From: Molossus alvarezi | Taxonomy: Eukaryota > Chordata > Mammalia > Chiroptera > Molossidae | Direction of reading: 5' to 3' | Assembly: GCA_037176705.1 (NCBI GenBank) | Contig: CM073887.1 | Location: 27,097,501 to 27,161,500, forward strand | Length of the DNA: 64,000 nucleotides | Shown: in pieces, positions 48,409 to 59,291 of the stretch | Position numbering within the stretch: position 1 is the first letter of the stretch | How the letters are laid out: each line of letters begins with the position of its first letter | Notes under the pieces: model-generated | Seen by the model: only the letters and a program-made list of their open reading frames with translations | The model's database searches: none | Told to the model about the DNA's origin: nothing | Program-made: the position numbers and the translations under genes

Positions 48409-49189
48409 TTTTTTTTTTTTTTAACTTTATTAACCTGTTTCAAACTTTATTCCCAGGCCTCTTCAGCTTAATTAGCTGCAAAGAATGATTTATGTATAAG
48501 CAAAAACTGAAAAGAGCTGCAATGTCCAGGGGGTTGGGCTAAAAAATATTAGAGATCTAGATTTTATCAGATCCATAAACAAAATTTGAAAACAGCAGTC
48601 ATAATATAAAATAGCAGCTCCCAGTAACTTCTTCAAGATTATCTTCTTCCGAAGTTGACTCAATTCCGTTTGCCTCATTCTTGGAAGCCTCATCAAAAGT
48701 CTCCACAAGATCTGGAACTTCCTCGTCATCATCCTCTCCGGTAGCACGTGGTGCTTTTCCGTCCACAGATTGTTTGGGCAGAGCTTCGGCCGGTCTCCTT
48801 ACACTAGGCAGACTGTCTGCACCAAGCTGGCTGAAGACGCTGGGTAGCATTTCTGTCAGCTGCTTGTTTGTGAACATATTTACCTCCTCAATACCAGAAA
48901 TATTATTTACCCCTGACTTCTTTAAGGAGAACTGAAGTTTTTTATCATCTGCTGTAGCTGTTCTGTGAACCACCTTCTTCTTTATAGGAGCAGTTCCTTT
49001 CCCACCAATGCGCACTTGTGCCTGCAGTTTGGCGAGTTTCTCCTGGTTCCTGATAGTTTCTTTCATCTTGTTGGAGAGAAAACGGGGCACGCGGGGACTA
49101 GGGTTGGCGCTCAGGGGTCTTGGGCAGACCAGCTGAGCATAAGCACACACACCCGGGGACGCAAATGGCAGCTAGAGGGCGGCCGCGGT
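48409..49189 (-). pseudogene. BTF3: Processed pseudogene of BTF3 (nascent-polypeptide-associated complex beta)
   Basis: An intronless - strand copy reads [20 protein letters not shown] from 49066 and ends [18 protein letters not shown] near 48650. About 28 residues in the middle (after NMFTNKQ) are missing in frame, and the normal stop codon has become Gly so the frame runs on. A poly-T run (the poly-A tail) at 48407-48422 and a 13-bp target-site duplication (48396-48408 and 49190-49202, one mismatch) show L1-mediated retroposition. It sits in what corresponds to the intron or 5' flank of TRIM copy 5. A long open frame survives, but it is best read as dead. Confidence 0.92.
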
Positions 49190-49324
49190 AGTCTTCATTC
49201 TTAACTCTTCCTTGAATAATGTCATGACAAATGATTTGGTTTACTTGACATACACTTCATATGGGGGTGGAAGGATCGATGCTGATTGTACTTATAAATG
49301 GCGATATAGTTTGTCCACAGAAAG

Positions 49325-49495
49325 CACGAATACATGCAGTCTGTGCCATACAGGGCTACTGTAGATTGTCATTTTTATGGATTATGAGTTGGGAGAAGTT
49401 TTATCTTATAATTTAAAAAAAACAGGTCATATTTGTGCAATTCACTGATTGGTTTACAGAAAAAACTATGCCTAATTTTACTTGTGCACATTGGA
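49325..49495 (+). pseudogene. Orphan fragment of TRIM SPRY 3' end
   Basis: About 165 bases match the broken 3' end of copy 5 (50915-51080), including the stretch around IVIFMDYELGE and the TGTGCACA end. They are followed at once by sequence that aligns to the 5' UTR exon of the other TRIM copies (TTGGATTGTGCTGG-like, near 49494). So a piece of a SPRY exon lies directly before the 5' UTR of copy 5, as expected from unequal exchange or partial tandem duplication. Confidence 0.75.
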
Positions 49496-49742
49496 TTGTG
49501 CTTGGTTTCAGGCGACAAACAGTTGATAGCTAATCTTCACTTGGGGCATTGTGGCATTAACTACAGAAGGAGAAGGTGACCGCAGGACTGGACATCAGCC
49601 GGCAGCTGGGACTCTTCTCGGAAGTCCCTACAGCCTTCCACACAGACCAAGGACTGAGCAGACCTCAGCTTCTCACTTTTCCTGCTTCCTAGAGGATCAC
49701 GCTGACTGAAGAGTCTCTGCAGACAGACAGCGTCACGGCACA

Positions 49743-51120
49743 ATGGACCTTGAGGTCTCCCTGGCTGAGCTCCAAGCAGAGGCCAGCTGCCCCGTCTGCC
49801 TGGATTACCTCACAGACCCTGTGACCATTGAGTGTGGGCACAACTTCTGTGGCTCCTGCATCCACCAGCGGTGGGAAGGTCTACAGGACATCTTCCCCTG
49901 TCCTGTCTGCCTCCACCACTGCCCTGACAGGGACTTCAGGAGGAACCCCCAGCTATGTCACATGACTGATATGGTTAAGCAGATTCCCACCACAGGGAGC
50001 CAGAGGAAACTGCAGGAAGAGAAACCCCTGTGTGAGCAGCACCAAGAGGATCTGGTCCTGTTCTGTGAGAAGGACCTGGAGCTGTTGTGTCCCCAGTGCA
50101 ACGTCGGGTCTGACCACCCAGATTGTCCCCTGAAACCAATTGAGGACGCTGCAGCTAGTCACAGTAGGAAGCTCAAAAGTTACATTGAGCCCCTGGAGAT
50201 GGACATTGAAGATGCTGAAATGGGTAATAAAAACCAAGCTGCGAAAGCTTTGGAAGTGAAGAGAAAGACAGAAAATTGGAGAGGATTGTACTATGAATGT
50301 AAAGAACTTAGGCATTCTTTGGAAGTAGAGCACGATGAAGTCAATGCCAGCCTACTTATAGAAGAGAAGGATGTTGAAGAAAAACTAACTGAAAATGGAA
50401 GGCAAATTTCAAATCACATGTTCACACTAAACAATCTGTTACGTGAAATAGTAGAGAAGTGTTTGCAGACAGACCTGGATTTACTCACTGGTATTGAAAG
50501 TACCCACAACAGGTATGAGAACCTGGAGATCCCAACAGTCTTCTCCTTTGAATTAAAGAGGGCGAGTCTCACTCTCCCCCCACACTATTTTGGCCTGCAT
50601 AACATGCTGAGCACATTTCAGGTAGATTTGATGCTGGATCCTGAACCTGCCCATCCAAGTCTCATTGGGACAAGAGATAGAGAAAGTGTGACATATAGCA
50701 CAGCAGAGGGTCTTCGTGAGCCCCAGGCACTTCCTCTTCCGCAGCTGTCCTGAGCTCTGAGGGCTTTGCTGCTGGCAGGCAGTTCTGGCAGGTGGAAATA
50801 GGAGGCTCGGGTGAGTGTTTCCTAGGTGTGTGTAAAGAACCTTTCCCCCAAAATACTCTCATAGCACCATCCCCAAGCAATGGATACTTGCAACCTCAGC
50901 TTTGCACTAGTACGTGCAGTCTGTGCCACACAGGGCTACTGTAGATTGTCATTTTTATGGACTATGAGTTGGGAGAAATTTTATCTTATAATTAAAAAAC
51001 AAAACAAAACAGGTCATATTTGTGCAGATTCACTGATTGGTTGACAGAAAAACTATGCCTAATTTCTGTTGTGCACATTCTTCAGAATCTCTTACGATCA
51101 GTATCATGAGAGAAAGCTGA
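49743..51120 (+). pseudogene. TRIM60-like: TRIM60-like copy 5, SPRY-broken (336-aa frame to 50753)
   Basis: The first 336 codons (49743-50753) are open: a perfect RING, a B-box 2, the coiled coil and the start of PRY. A frameshift near 50735-50750 then ends the frame in the loop before SPRY. The SPRY sequence continues in another frame to a stop near 50940, and a further frame change follows, so no full SPRY can be made. The last B-box ligand is Cys instead of His (DHPDCPL at about 124-130). The coiled coil is far more divergent than in the other copies, while the RING and residues about 245-275 are nearly identical to them. No copy of the promoter block is seen upstream. It is either a pseudogene or a source of a SPRY-less TRIM; the first is more likely. 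Confidence 0.82.
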
Positions 51121-51124
51121 TTAA

Positions 51125-51985
51125 CAACTTGGAGGAAATTTTGTTTGTGGTTAATTTTGTGGATGTAAAGGGGCCACATGCTAACCTGACAAGCTCCAGG
51201 AAGGCCTGCCTGCTGGCCTTGCAAACTCAAAGACCAAAGTAACCACAAAGAATGGTCTGAAATTAAAACTTTTTAATTAAAAGCGGTTTATGATAGGTAG
51301 TCATCCTAGGCAGGCATCTTCCCTGACAAAGGTCAATTTTCACCTTAACTGTCATTTTACATCTAATATAACATATCTTTGGAATGTCTAAGTAATTTTC
51401 CTTTTCCTGGACCCCTCAAAGCATAGGCACCTCTCTGTTGAAACCACAAATCCCCTCATTGTTGTTGAGATCATTGTTGACTGTCATCTATCCTGTACCC
51501 ACCTATGTAAAAGGTGTATGTGTCTGTCTATCATTTTACTTTTCATCGAATCCCAGAGGTTTCCCCACTTTGCTTTCTCCCACCTCCCTAATCTATCACC
51601 AGTGACTCTCAAGTAAACCACTTGCATTTTCTCGTTTGATTGTAGTGTACAAAATAAGGTGCAAAACTGCCATTCTGTGGAGCATTATCTCAATTCATTG
51701 ACATTTTGCTTCCTGGCTATTTTCAGTTTGGCTTAAATAAACAAAAACTTCTTCACAGGTTTGAATCTTTCTTATGTTGACATTTTCTTTCCTTGTTATT
51801 GGAGGGAATACTTAAAGATTTTTATTCCATTTTTGATATTTTACTGTTGAAACCTTTTTGGACTCACCTTTCTCGCCTCCTCGTATCTCACACCTGAAAC
51901 AGTTTTAAAATAAGCCTTAACACAAGCCTTCCAATAAGCCTTTAAATATTCTGCATTCGTTATACATGTAAAACTATTATTCTGA
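51125..51985. other. Gene-free stretch 3' of copy 5
   Basis: Unique sequence. No recognisable gene. AATAAA-like signals occur but no clean 3' UTR match to copies 1-4. Confidence 0.4.
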
Positions 51986-51989
51986 AGTT

Positions 51990-52267
51990 TCACTGATTCT
52001 CTAGAAAATTGATTATTGGGACTAATATCTAAGTACAATGGAATGGATGGGAGAGATAAAGCTCAACTGGGAAAGCTTCAGTCGATAAGTTGCCCAGGAG
52101 CTACTGAAAGGGGTGGTGTGACATTCTGAAGGACAGCAGTGGGGTTGAGGTACGTTTAGATAAGAAACTCACACACATTGGCAGTTTATACTTTGTTTTA
52201 TGTTTTTATTGTTGTTGTTGTTCAGGTAGAGCAGGAGGGAGGGGGAAAGAGAGAGAGCGAGAGCGAG

Positions 52268-52302
<35 letters not shown>

Positions 52303-52990
52303 TCGACGTGAAAGGGACACATCGAGTGGCTGCCACCTGCATGACCAACCAGAGCCGAGGACAAACTGCAATTGTGGTACGTGCCCTTAGAGGGAACGGA
52401 ACCTGGGTCTCTCTGGACCACAGGCCGACGCTCTAACCGCTGAGTCAAACCGGCCAGGGCGGCAGTTTATACTTTGTATGTTTCCAGTATGTACAAATTT
52501 CAGCTGCTACACTTACTTAAGTCCCAAGTCTTCATTGGTTCAAAATGCGGTTAACCATGGTATATTAACTGAGAATATGGAGCCTCCAGCCACAGAGGAG
52601 CACTCTCAGCTAAATATCCAAGTTCATCACTTACAAGTTCTGCTCTGCACACCACAGTGGTACACAATCCAGCTATGTTTTCTGTCACTAAAGAAGAAAA
52701 TCACCTTTTCTTCAGTCTCATATAACATGTTTCTCATTTCCATCTAAGCTCTCACCAAAGGATCTTTCATGTTCACGTTTCTGCCTATACATTCGTTTGG
52801 AAAATATATGTCTTCTCTAGGGATAAGTTATCTTATTTGTACTGGGCTCACTGTTGGGCTGGTAAACTCCATTGCCTGCACTATGGGTTAGAATACAGAA
52901 ATACACTGTGGGAAAAACAGAGTCCTGATGGAAGTGACTTAGACAACTGTTCTACATTAATTGAATCTTCTTGAATGTGATAATCAAAGA
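51990..52990 (+). repeat. Duplicated flank block F/G, unit 5
   Basis: Sequence 3' of copy 5 that aligns with 19660-19760, 20290-20400 and 20990-21420, interrupted by a SINE at 52200-52462. It shows that copy 5 shares a common flank with units 1 and 2. Confidence 0.5.
52200..52462 (-). mobile_element. VES SINE with GA microsatellite
   Basis: Antisense VES with (GA/GC)n at 52250-52298 and an AAACCGGCCAGGGC end. A GGCAGTTTATACTTTGT repeat on both sides (52181, 52460) is the target duplication. Confidence 0.85.
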
Positions 52991-53034
52991 ATTATAGTTT
53001 GGACTTCTCTTCATACTTTTATTTTTTTAACATA

Positions 53035-53222
53035 TGTTTTATTGATTTTTTTTTAGAGAGACAGGAAGGGAGAAAGATAGAAACATTCCATCAGCTATCT
53101 CCTGCACGAACCCTACTGGGAATCGAACCTGCAACTTGGCGCACATGCCCTGACAGGGAATCCAACAGGGACCTTCCAGTCCTTAGGACAAAGTTCAATC
53201 CACTGTCACAATAGCTGGTCTA
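53035..53222 (-). mobile_element. SINE
   Basis: Antisense SINE with TATTGATTTTTTTTTAGAGA and CATGCCCTGACAGGGAAT. Confidence 0.6.
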
Positions 53223-53329
53223 TTTCTCCAAATTTAAATAGGAGAAGTCTGGAGTCAGAGTGAGTTCACGGATGTAGATCATAAAAGATATCAAAAGGAT
53301 TACAAAAAAACACACGCACACATAAAGAA

Positions 53330-53480
53330 ACCACAGCACTGTGAGGAAAGTACAGTTATCTGCATTTTTCAGATGAGAAAGTCAAGGAGCAGATGCAGGC
53401 AGTGTGTCCCGGATTTCCGTCCAGGTGTCCGGATGGTGGTGCTGGTCTCCATGAGCACATTTGTGACCTGAATGGGTACT
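53330..53480 (+). repeat. MIR-like ancient SINE
   Basis: GTGAGGAAAGTACAG and CATTTTTCAGATGAGAAAGT match the usual MIR/L2-type pattern. Confidence 0.4.
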
Positions 53481-53835
53481 GGGGTCCGCAAGTGCCCATG
53501 GATCCTTGAAGAACTCAGATAATGAAAATTTCTAAAAACTGCGTCATTTTTTGAACACACAAAGGACCCAAAAGAAAGTCATTGTTTATAATTTTACAAA
53601 GCAAAAATGATTCCTCAGTTTTTAATAAAGTCCATTTTCTTACATATTTGTATTACGAGACATCGGTAACTCTATGATGTGTGCTTTTATGTTTCTTTTC
53701 CCTCAAAAGATGAGCAGTGGTTTTGGTTTTTGCCTTGAACGTCCTTCACTGCTGGGCAGACTTGGTGTGGGAGGTACAGGGCCTTGTGGTGTGAGCTGGG
53801 CTCTGGCTGACACTGGTTCTGTTCCTCCCTCTCAG

Positions 53836-53970
53836 GCAGCACAGCACTCCTCCGCATCCTGTGCATCCAGCATTCCTTCCCGGAGCCCAGCAGGCTGTAC
53901 CCCGACCTCATCCTGGCCCTGCTGGCCCTGGAACGGCTCTGCTCCCTGATGTGTGTGCTCATCTACACAG
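53836..53970 (+). CDS. TMEM192: TMEM192-like exon (single exon visible)
   Basis: A 135-bp frame is flanked by a pyrimidine-rich acceptor (CCCTCTCAG) and a GTGAGG donor. Its translation contains [21 protein letters not shown] and a following hydrophobic segment ending LIYT. This matches the fourth membrane-segment region of TMEM192, a lysosomal membrane protein whose gene neighbours TRIM60 in mammals. Split codons at both ends fit the expected exon phase. Two Arg residues fall inside the hydrophobic segments (ALLRILC, LERLC), which is unusual, and no other TMEM192 exon was found in the window. It is either one exon of a gene that continues outside the window or a displaced, decaying exon copy. 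Confidence 0.6.
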
Positions 53971-54249
53971 GTGAGGAATACAAGCAGGCTGCTCTCACCA
54001 GGACCCGCTTGCAGCCAGCCCCTTATCTTGGCAACATGGAAGTTCTCTAAGATTTTACATGTAGCCCGGAACCCACTGAGCACCGAGATCTCTCGTTGAT
54101 ATGCAGACTTCTCTCATTTCAAACCAGCAGGAAGATAGCAGTGAGTTTCCTTTCTACATTTGTGTCATCCACGAGTATTTTGTCAACTAAAGTGAGGCCT
54201 TTGCATTAGAAAACAAAACAAAACAAGACAAAACTAAAGTCCACAAACG

Positions 54250-54588
54250 GCCCTGGCTGGTTTGGCTTAGCAGTAGAGTGTTGACTCGCCGGTTTGATTC
54301 CAGGCAAGGACTTTAGCACAAAGCCTGCCTGCTGGATTATTTATGAAAAAAAAAAATTTTTTTATCCTCACCCAAGGACATTTTTGCATTAATCATCAGA
54401 TAGAGCGGGAAGGAGGAATAGAGAGAAACATCGATGTGAGAGAGACACATCCACTTGTTGCCACAGGACCCCAACGAGGTCCGGAGACAAAAGCACAACC
54501 AAGGTATGTGCTCTTAGCGGGAACCGAACCAGGGACTTGTGGTCCGGGAGCCGACGCTCTAACCGCTGAGCCAAACCAGCCAGGGCTT
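54250..54588. mobile_element. SINE head fragment and antisense VES SINE
   Basis: 54250-54335 is a + strand head with part of the body. 54360-54588 is an antisense VES ending AACCAGCCAGGGC. Confidence 0.7.
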
Positions 54589-55334
54589 TATGAAAGATCC
54601 TGACAGAAAGTTAACACTGAGGGTACCCATATGAAACAAGAAGTAGTTTGTAGATGCCAAATGCTTTTATAAGGATATTCTTGAGACATAAATTATATTC
54701 TTTTTTCTGATACATAGAAATCTAAAGTGATTAAGTTGTTATATTAAGACTGCCTCTGGGAGGTTTATTTTTCTATTGTATGTACTTTGTATAAACTTTA
54801 AATTTATATAAGATTAAAAAAAGAGTTAACAGTGTGAGGACAAATGGTGTTGTAGCTGAAAACATTTTTGTGTTCATGTGAATCCAGTATAATGTATAGT
54901 GGAATCCTGTAGTAAATAATAATGTGGATAGGTAGTATTCTTCAGCTAACCTGCTTAAAGATACATCACTAAAATGAAAGATACTGTTATTGGTAAATAC
55001 TGGTAGATTACAGGCCAAATAATTGAAAAACAAAACAAAAAGGTTATTACAAAATAAAGCATGAATACCATTCATATGCAACTGTAAAAGAAAATACCAA
55101 TATTCCTAAGTATGTACCAGTAACTAAAAAGTAAAGCCCATCATAAAATGAGATACCATGATCATGAGGTGTGTTCCCGGGGCGAGACTTATCCATCGCA
55201 CTCCGATGTGCTCACCCCTGAGATCCCCCAAACATAGAAAACCCAGTTGCATAATTTGTGGTAGTGGGAAAGGGGTTCATGCTCTCCCCCGGGGGGGAGT
55301 ATGAAGGGGAAAATTTTTTGAAAAATAAGAGTGT
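54589..55334. other. Gene-free stretch 3' of the TMEM192-like exon
   Basis: AT-rich sequence. No further TMEM192 exon was found here. Confidence 0.4.
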
Positions 55335-56060
55335 AGCCCTGGCCAGATAGCTCATTGTTTGGAGTGGCATCCTGATGCTAAGTTTACTGGTTCTATCACC
55401 AGTCAGAGCACATACCAGAAAATCAATGAATGCATTGTCATATGAATGCAAACAAGTGGAACAACAAATCCATGTTTCTCTTTCTCTTCCTTTTCTTTCT
55501 CTCTCTAAAATCAATAAATAGCCCTGGCTGGTTTGGCTCAGCGGTTGGAGCGTTGGCCTGTGGACCAGAGTGTCCTGGGTTCGGTTGCCGCTAGGGGCAC
55601 GTACCAAAAAATAAAATAAGCACTGGCCCATGAGGGTCAGTTGTTGAGCATTGTCCTATGCACTGAAAGGTTTCCGGTTGAATTCCCTGTCAGGGCACAT
55701 GCCCAGGTTTCAGGGTTGATCCCCAGTAGGAGGTAGGCAGAAGGCAGCCAATCAATATTCCACTCTCACGTTGATGTTTCTCTTTCTTTCTCCCTCAAAA
55801 AATCAATAACAAAATCCTAAAAAACAAAATTAAATCACCCTGGCTAGTTTGGAATAGTGGTTAGAGCGTTGGCCCAAGGACCAAAGAGTCTCGGGTTCAA
55901 TTTTGGTCAAGGGAATATACCTCAGTCACAGTTTGGACCCTGATCCTGGTCAGGGTTGTGTAGGAGGCAACCAATCAATGTGTGTCTCTCTCATAAATGA
56001 CTGCCCCCCCCCCCAGATCTGAAAATCAATGCAAAATTATCCTCCAGTAAGGATTTTATT
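55335..56060 (+). mobile_element. Row of four + strand SINEs
   Basis: Elements at 55335-55517, 55518-55612 (short tRNA-head-only form ending in GGGCACGTACC and an A-rich tail), 55625-55830 and 55842-56060 lie head to tail. Confidence 0.65.
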
Positions 56061-56184
56061 ATTATTATTAATTAAAAAAGGAAACCTTCACCGTGGGATT
56101 GCAAATTGGTGCAAATACTATGGAAAACAGTATAGGGGTTCCTGCCCCCCCCCTCCAAAATTAAATCAGTCAATAAATTTTTGT

Positions 56185-56413
56185 TAATACTCACCTGAGG
56201 ATATTTTTTCCATGGATTTTGTTTTTTAGAGAGGAATAAAGGGAGTGAGGGAGATAGAGAAACATTGATATGAAAGAGACACTTTGATTGGTTGTCTCCT
56301 GAAGGAGTCCAGACAAGGCCTGGGAAAGCTGAAACCCAGGTCATGCCCTTGGACCCGAGATTCTTTAGTGCCCAGGCCAACACTGTGATCACTGAGTCAG
56401 GCCAGTCAGAGCA
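56185..56413 (-). mobile_element. SINE
   Basis: Antisense SINE with TACTCACCTGAGGATATTTT and a degraded head (CAGGCCAGTCAGAGC). Confidence 0.6.
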
Positions 56414-56419
56414 ATAAAT

Positions 56420-57560
56420 AAAATTTTTTTTAAGGAATATACATTTTATTGGTTGTAAAGATATGTATGCGGCCAACCTATCAAGATAATCAAGGGAATT
56501 AATAGTTAAGAAACTGGATGTTCCTTAAGGGTGTAGAAAAAGAGGGTGAAATAGAATGAAGGTGTCCACTGGGGCCTCTGAACCACTGGGCAATTTTGTA
56601 TTTTTTTTGGATATATTTTTGCTATGTTTCTCTCTCCCCCAATTTTGTATTTCTTAACCTAAGTGTTTTGACTGTAGTTATTCATTTTACTAATCTCCTT
56701 TAAATTGTATGTATATGTTTAATCTACTATTATTTTTCCTTGCAGTTCTAAAGGTCTCACATTTATTAATGAATCAACCTACTACTGTGGAGAGAAATCA
56801 TTCTTCCAATAATTTCCCAACTAAAATGCCCCACTGTCCCGACAGCAGTGATCTTTTCAGCGATTCGACGACGCAGGAAACTGCATGCAGCATAAATATG
56901 CCAACCTTCTCATGTGTGATTCCAAACCCAGTTTGGCTCTACCCCAAGCCCCACCTCACCCCCCCCGCCCCCCGTGGAGTTGTACCTGATTGTGTTACCA
57001 GGTTTCACTCAAATCCCTTGGAAAAAGGGCCGATTCTGCTTTTGTTCCTTGGCCAGGAACCTCTTAGTCCTGAATGTCTTGTGATTATGGCAAACAAGAA
57101 TCAACCTTACACACCATGATGACGGAGAAAGAGAGCTTTATTCCATTTTTATATGCACTGCTTTTCGTAACATGATAATATATACACCATACTCAAAAAC
57201 AAAATAAGCATATATGTAAATCAGAAATGGGATAGAAATACATTTTAATGTTAGAACCAGTGGCAGCCAGTTAACCCAGGGAAGACCTGGAGTCAGAAAT
57301 CTCCCCAGTAGTGGGAAGGAAATGGGAATCTGCTGACTGAACTGTTCAAATTTATTGCAGTTGGGAAAGTACAATTTATATACATCATTGTTAGAAGTCT
57401 GGTAACAATTTACAGATGACGTCCACATCTGTTACGTCCCACAACATCTCTGCTGATCTTGACACAAAATTTTTAAAAATAGGAAAATAAGAAAAAAATG
57501 TCCTCACATATGTTAAGTAAAATCAGCATTAAATATTTTTTCCTTGGTGCTAGATCACCG
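56420..57560. other. Unassigned stretch left of TRIM75
   Basis: A 136-codon + frame (56709-57119) starts near a pyrimidine-rich acceptor-like site but matches no protein I know. I see nothing firm here. Confidence 0.35.
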
Positions 57561-57577
57561 ATTTTTTTTTTTTTTTT

Positions 57578-57805
57578 ATATCCTCACCCGAGGACATTTT
57601 TCCATTTTTTGTTCAGATAGAGTGGGAGGGAGAGAGAGAGAGAAAGATCGATGTGAAGGGACACATCGAGTGGCTACCACCCGCACAACCAACCTGGGCC
57701 CAGGACAAACTGCAACCGAGGTACATGCCCTTAGTGGGAACCGAACCCGGGTCTGTGTGGACCACAGGCCGACGCTATAACCGCTGAGCCAAACCGGCCA
57801 GGGCA
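57578..57805 (-). mobile_element. VES SINE beside TRIM75
   Basis: Near-consensus antisense VES with a T-run before it. It lies just past the 3' end of TRIM75. Confidence 0.85.
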
Positions 57806-57878
57806 GATTCACTGATTTTTGTACAAAATTTTACCTAATGTCCACAAATCACAGGAAGAAAATGAAGCCAGTCACAAT

Positions 57879-59291
57879 TCATCCTTCGTAATCTCTTACA
57901 GCACAGATTGTAAGAGGTTTAGGATCATAGCCGATATAGAAGTAAGGCTTTAGCACTTCGGAAAATTTCTCCATGAATGAATGGATGTGAGACTTGTCGT
58001 TCAAACTGTAAAACGAAACCTGACCCAACTCATAGTCCAGATAGATACCAATCCCTCTGGGCTTTTCCTTGAGCTCAAGGACGACAGGGGCAGACCCTTC
58101 TGCGACATAATCACCATCCCGCAGCTGAATCGTCCAGCATCTATTCTGTCTTGGTGGGGGCTGCTTTCTCTCCTTGGGGAGGGAGGCTTCACAAACCCCC
58201 ACGGCCCACTCAGGCTTGTCATCCACCTGGACCTCCCAGTAATGTCGGCCACAGTCAAACCCTTCAGAGCCCAGGACAACTGGGTCAACTGCAAAGCCCT
58301 TTGGATTTCGAGGAACTCTTTGCTTTTTCGTCACAAATGTCACAGACTTTTTATCCTCAGACACAAGCAGATAAGGATGTGCTGTCTCGGGATCCAGAGT
58401 AACGTCTTCTCTAAACTTCATTATAATTTTCTGCAGAGCTGAATACTGTGGAGGAAGGCTGCACCCTTCTCTCTTTAAGCGGACCCAGTAGACAGCCGGG
58501 GGTCTCAGGCTTTCACAACTGTGGAGGACACTCTTGACATCCATCAGCAATTTCACATCTGACATCACACTCTTCTCCGCCACCTCCTTGAGGAGACCTT
58601 TGAGGGTGGAAATGTGGTCTGAAAATGCAGTGGTGCTCACAGTGAGTTTCTGTTGAATGTCCTTCTCTTCCTCAAATAGCCTTGAGAGAAGTTCCTCTCG
58701 CTCACGATCGATAGACTGTGTCAGGTGCTGAAATTCAGAGGCTAACTTCGATCTCCGATTTTCCACCTTCTCTCTCAGTTCTAACAGATTCCTGTCTTGG
58801 GTGGCTACTAGTTTCTGAACATCTGCCATCTGCTTCTTCAGGGGCTCGATGTAACTGCGGAGCCTTTCCCTGTGATGAGCGGCAGCCTCCTCCACGGGCC
58901 TCACCTGGTGGCCCTGGTGGTCAGGGGGCTCAGTGCACAGGGGACACAACAGCTCTAGGTCCTCCTCACAGAAGAGGGTCAGGACCTGGTTGTGCTTCTC
59001 ACACAAGCGCCTGTCTTCCTGCTGCTTCTTCTTGCTCCTGGTGATCTGGAGGAGCTTGGCAATGTCGACCATCCTTCCCAGCTGGGTGTTGCTCCTCAAG
59101 TGCCTGTCCTGGCACGGGTGACGGCACACAGGGCAAGGGAACCTGATGGGTAGATGTGCCCAGAACTGCTGGATGCAGGGGCGGCAGAAGTTGTGCCCGC
59201 ATTGGATGGTGACAGGGTCTCTCAGGTCATCCAGACAGATGGGACAGTTGACCTCTGCCCAGAGTCCTTCCAGAGCTGCAGCTGCCGCCAT
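57879..59291 (-). CDS. TRIM75: TRIM75, RING/B-box/coiled-coil/PRY-SPRY protein (470 aa)
   Basis: Intact CDS on the - strand. The start is taken at the ATG at 59291 (MAAAAALEG...), because upstream codons in the same frame lack an ATG. RING ligands are C16, C19, C31, H33, C36, C39, C53 and C56. B-box ligands are C97, H100, C108, D111, C116, C119, H125 and H128. A long coiled coil (about 130-265) precedes PRY (LDPETAHPYL) and SPRY (GRHYWEVQV, IYLDYELGQVSFY). The sequence matches mammalian TRIM75, which is intact in rodents and was long listed as a pseudogene (TRIM75P) in human. It is expected to be a cytosolic E3 ubiquitin ligase. It is clearly distinct from the five + strand copies, is not amplified, and lies at the right edge of the array. 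A VES SINE starts about 75 bases past its stop codon. Confidence 0.92.
   Translation of the reverse strand: MAAAAALEGLWAEVNCPICLDDLRDPVTIQCGHNFCRPCIQQFWAHLPIRFPCPVCRHPCQDRHLRSNTQLGRMVDIAKLLQITRSKKKQQEDRRLCEKHNQVLTLFCEEDLELLCPLCTEPPDHQGHQVRPVEEAAAHHRERLRSYIEPLKKQMADVQKLVATQDRNLLELREKVENRRSKLASEFQHLTQSIDREREELLSRLFEEEKDIQQKLTVSTTAFSDHISTLKGLLKEVAEKSVMSDVKLLMDVKSVLHSCESLRPPAVYWVRLKREGCSLPPQYSALQKIIMKFREDVTLDPETAHPYLLVSEDKKSVTFVTKKQRVPRNPKGFAVDPVVLGSEGFDCGRHYWEVQVDDKPEWAVGVCEASLPKERKQPPPRQNRCWTIQLRDGDYVAEGSAPVVLELKEKPRGIGIYLDYELGQVSFYSLNDKSHIHSFMEKFSEVLKPYFYIGYDPKPLTICAVRDYEG

Noticed and set aside
52240..52300. GA-rich repeats as possible CRISPR-like or regulatory arrays
   Set aside because: They are plain microsatellites inside SINE bodies (also at 12236, 35923 and 47928).
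56709..57119. 136-codon + frame as a possible last exon of TMEM192
   Set aside because: The sequence does not resemble the TMEM192 C-terminal part and contains low-complexity proline-rich text.
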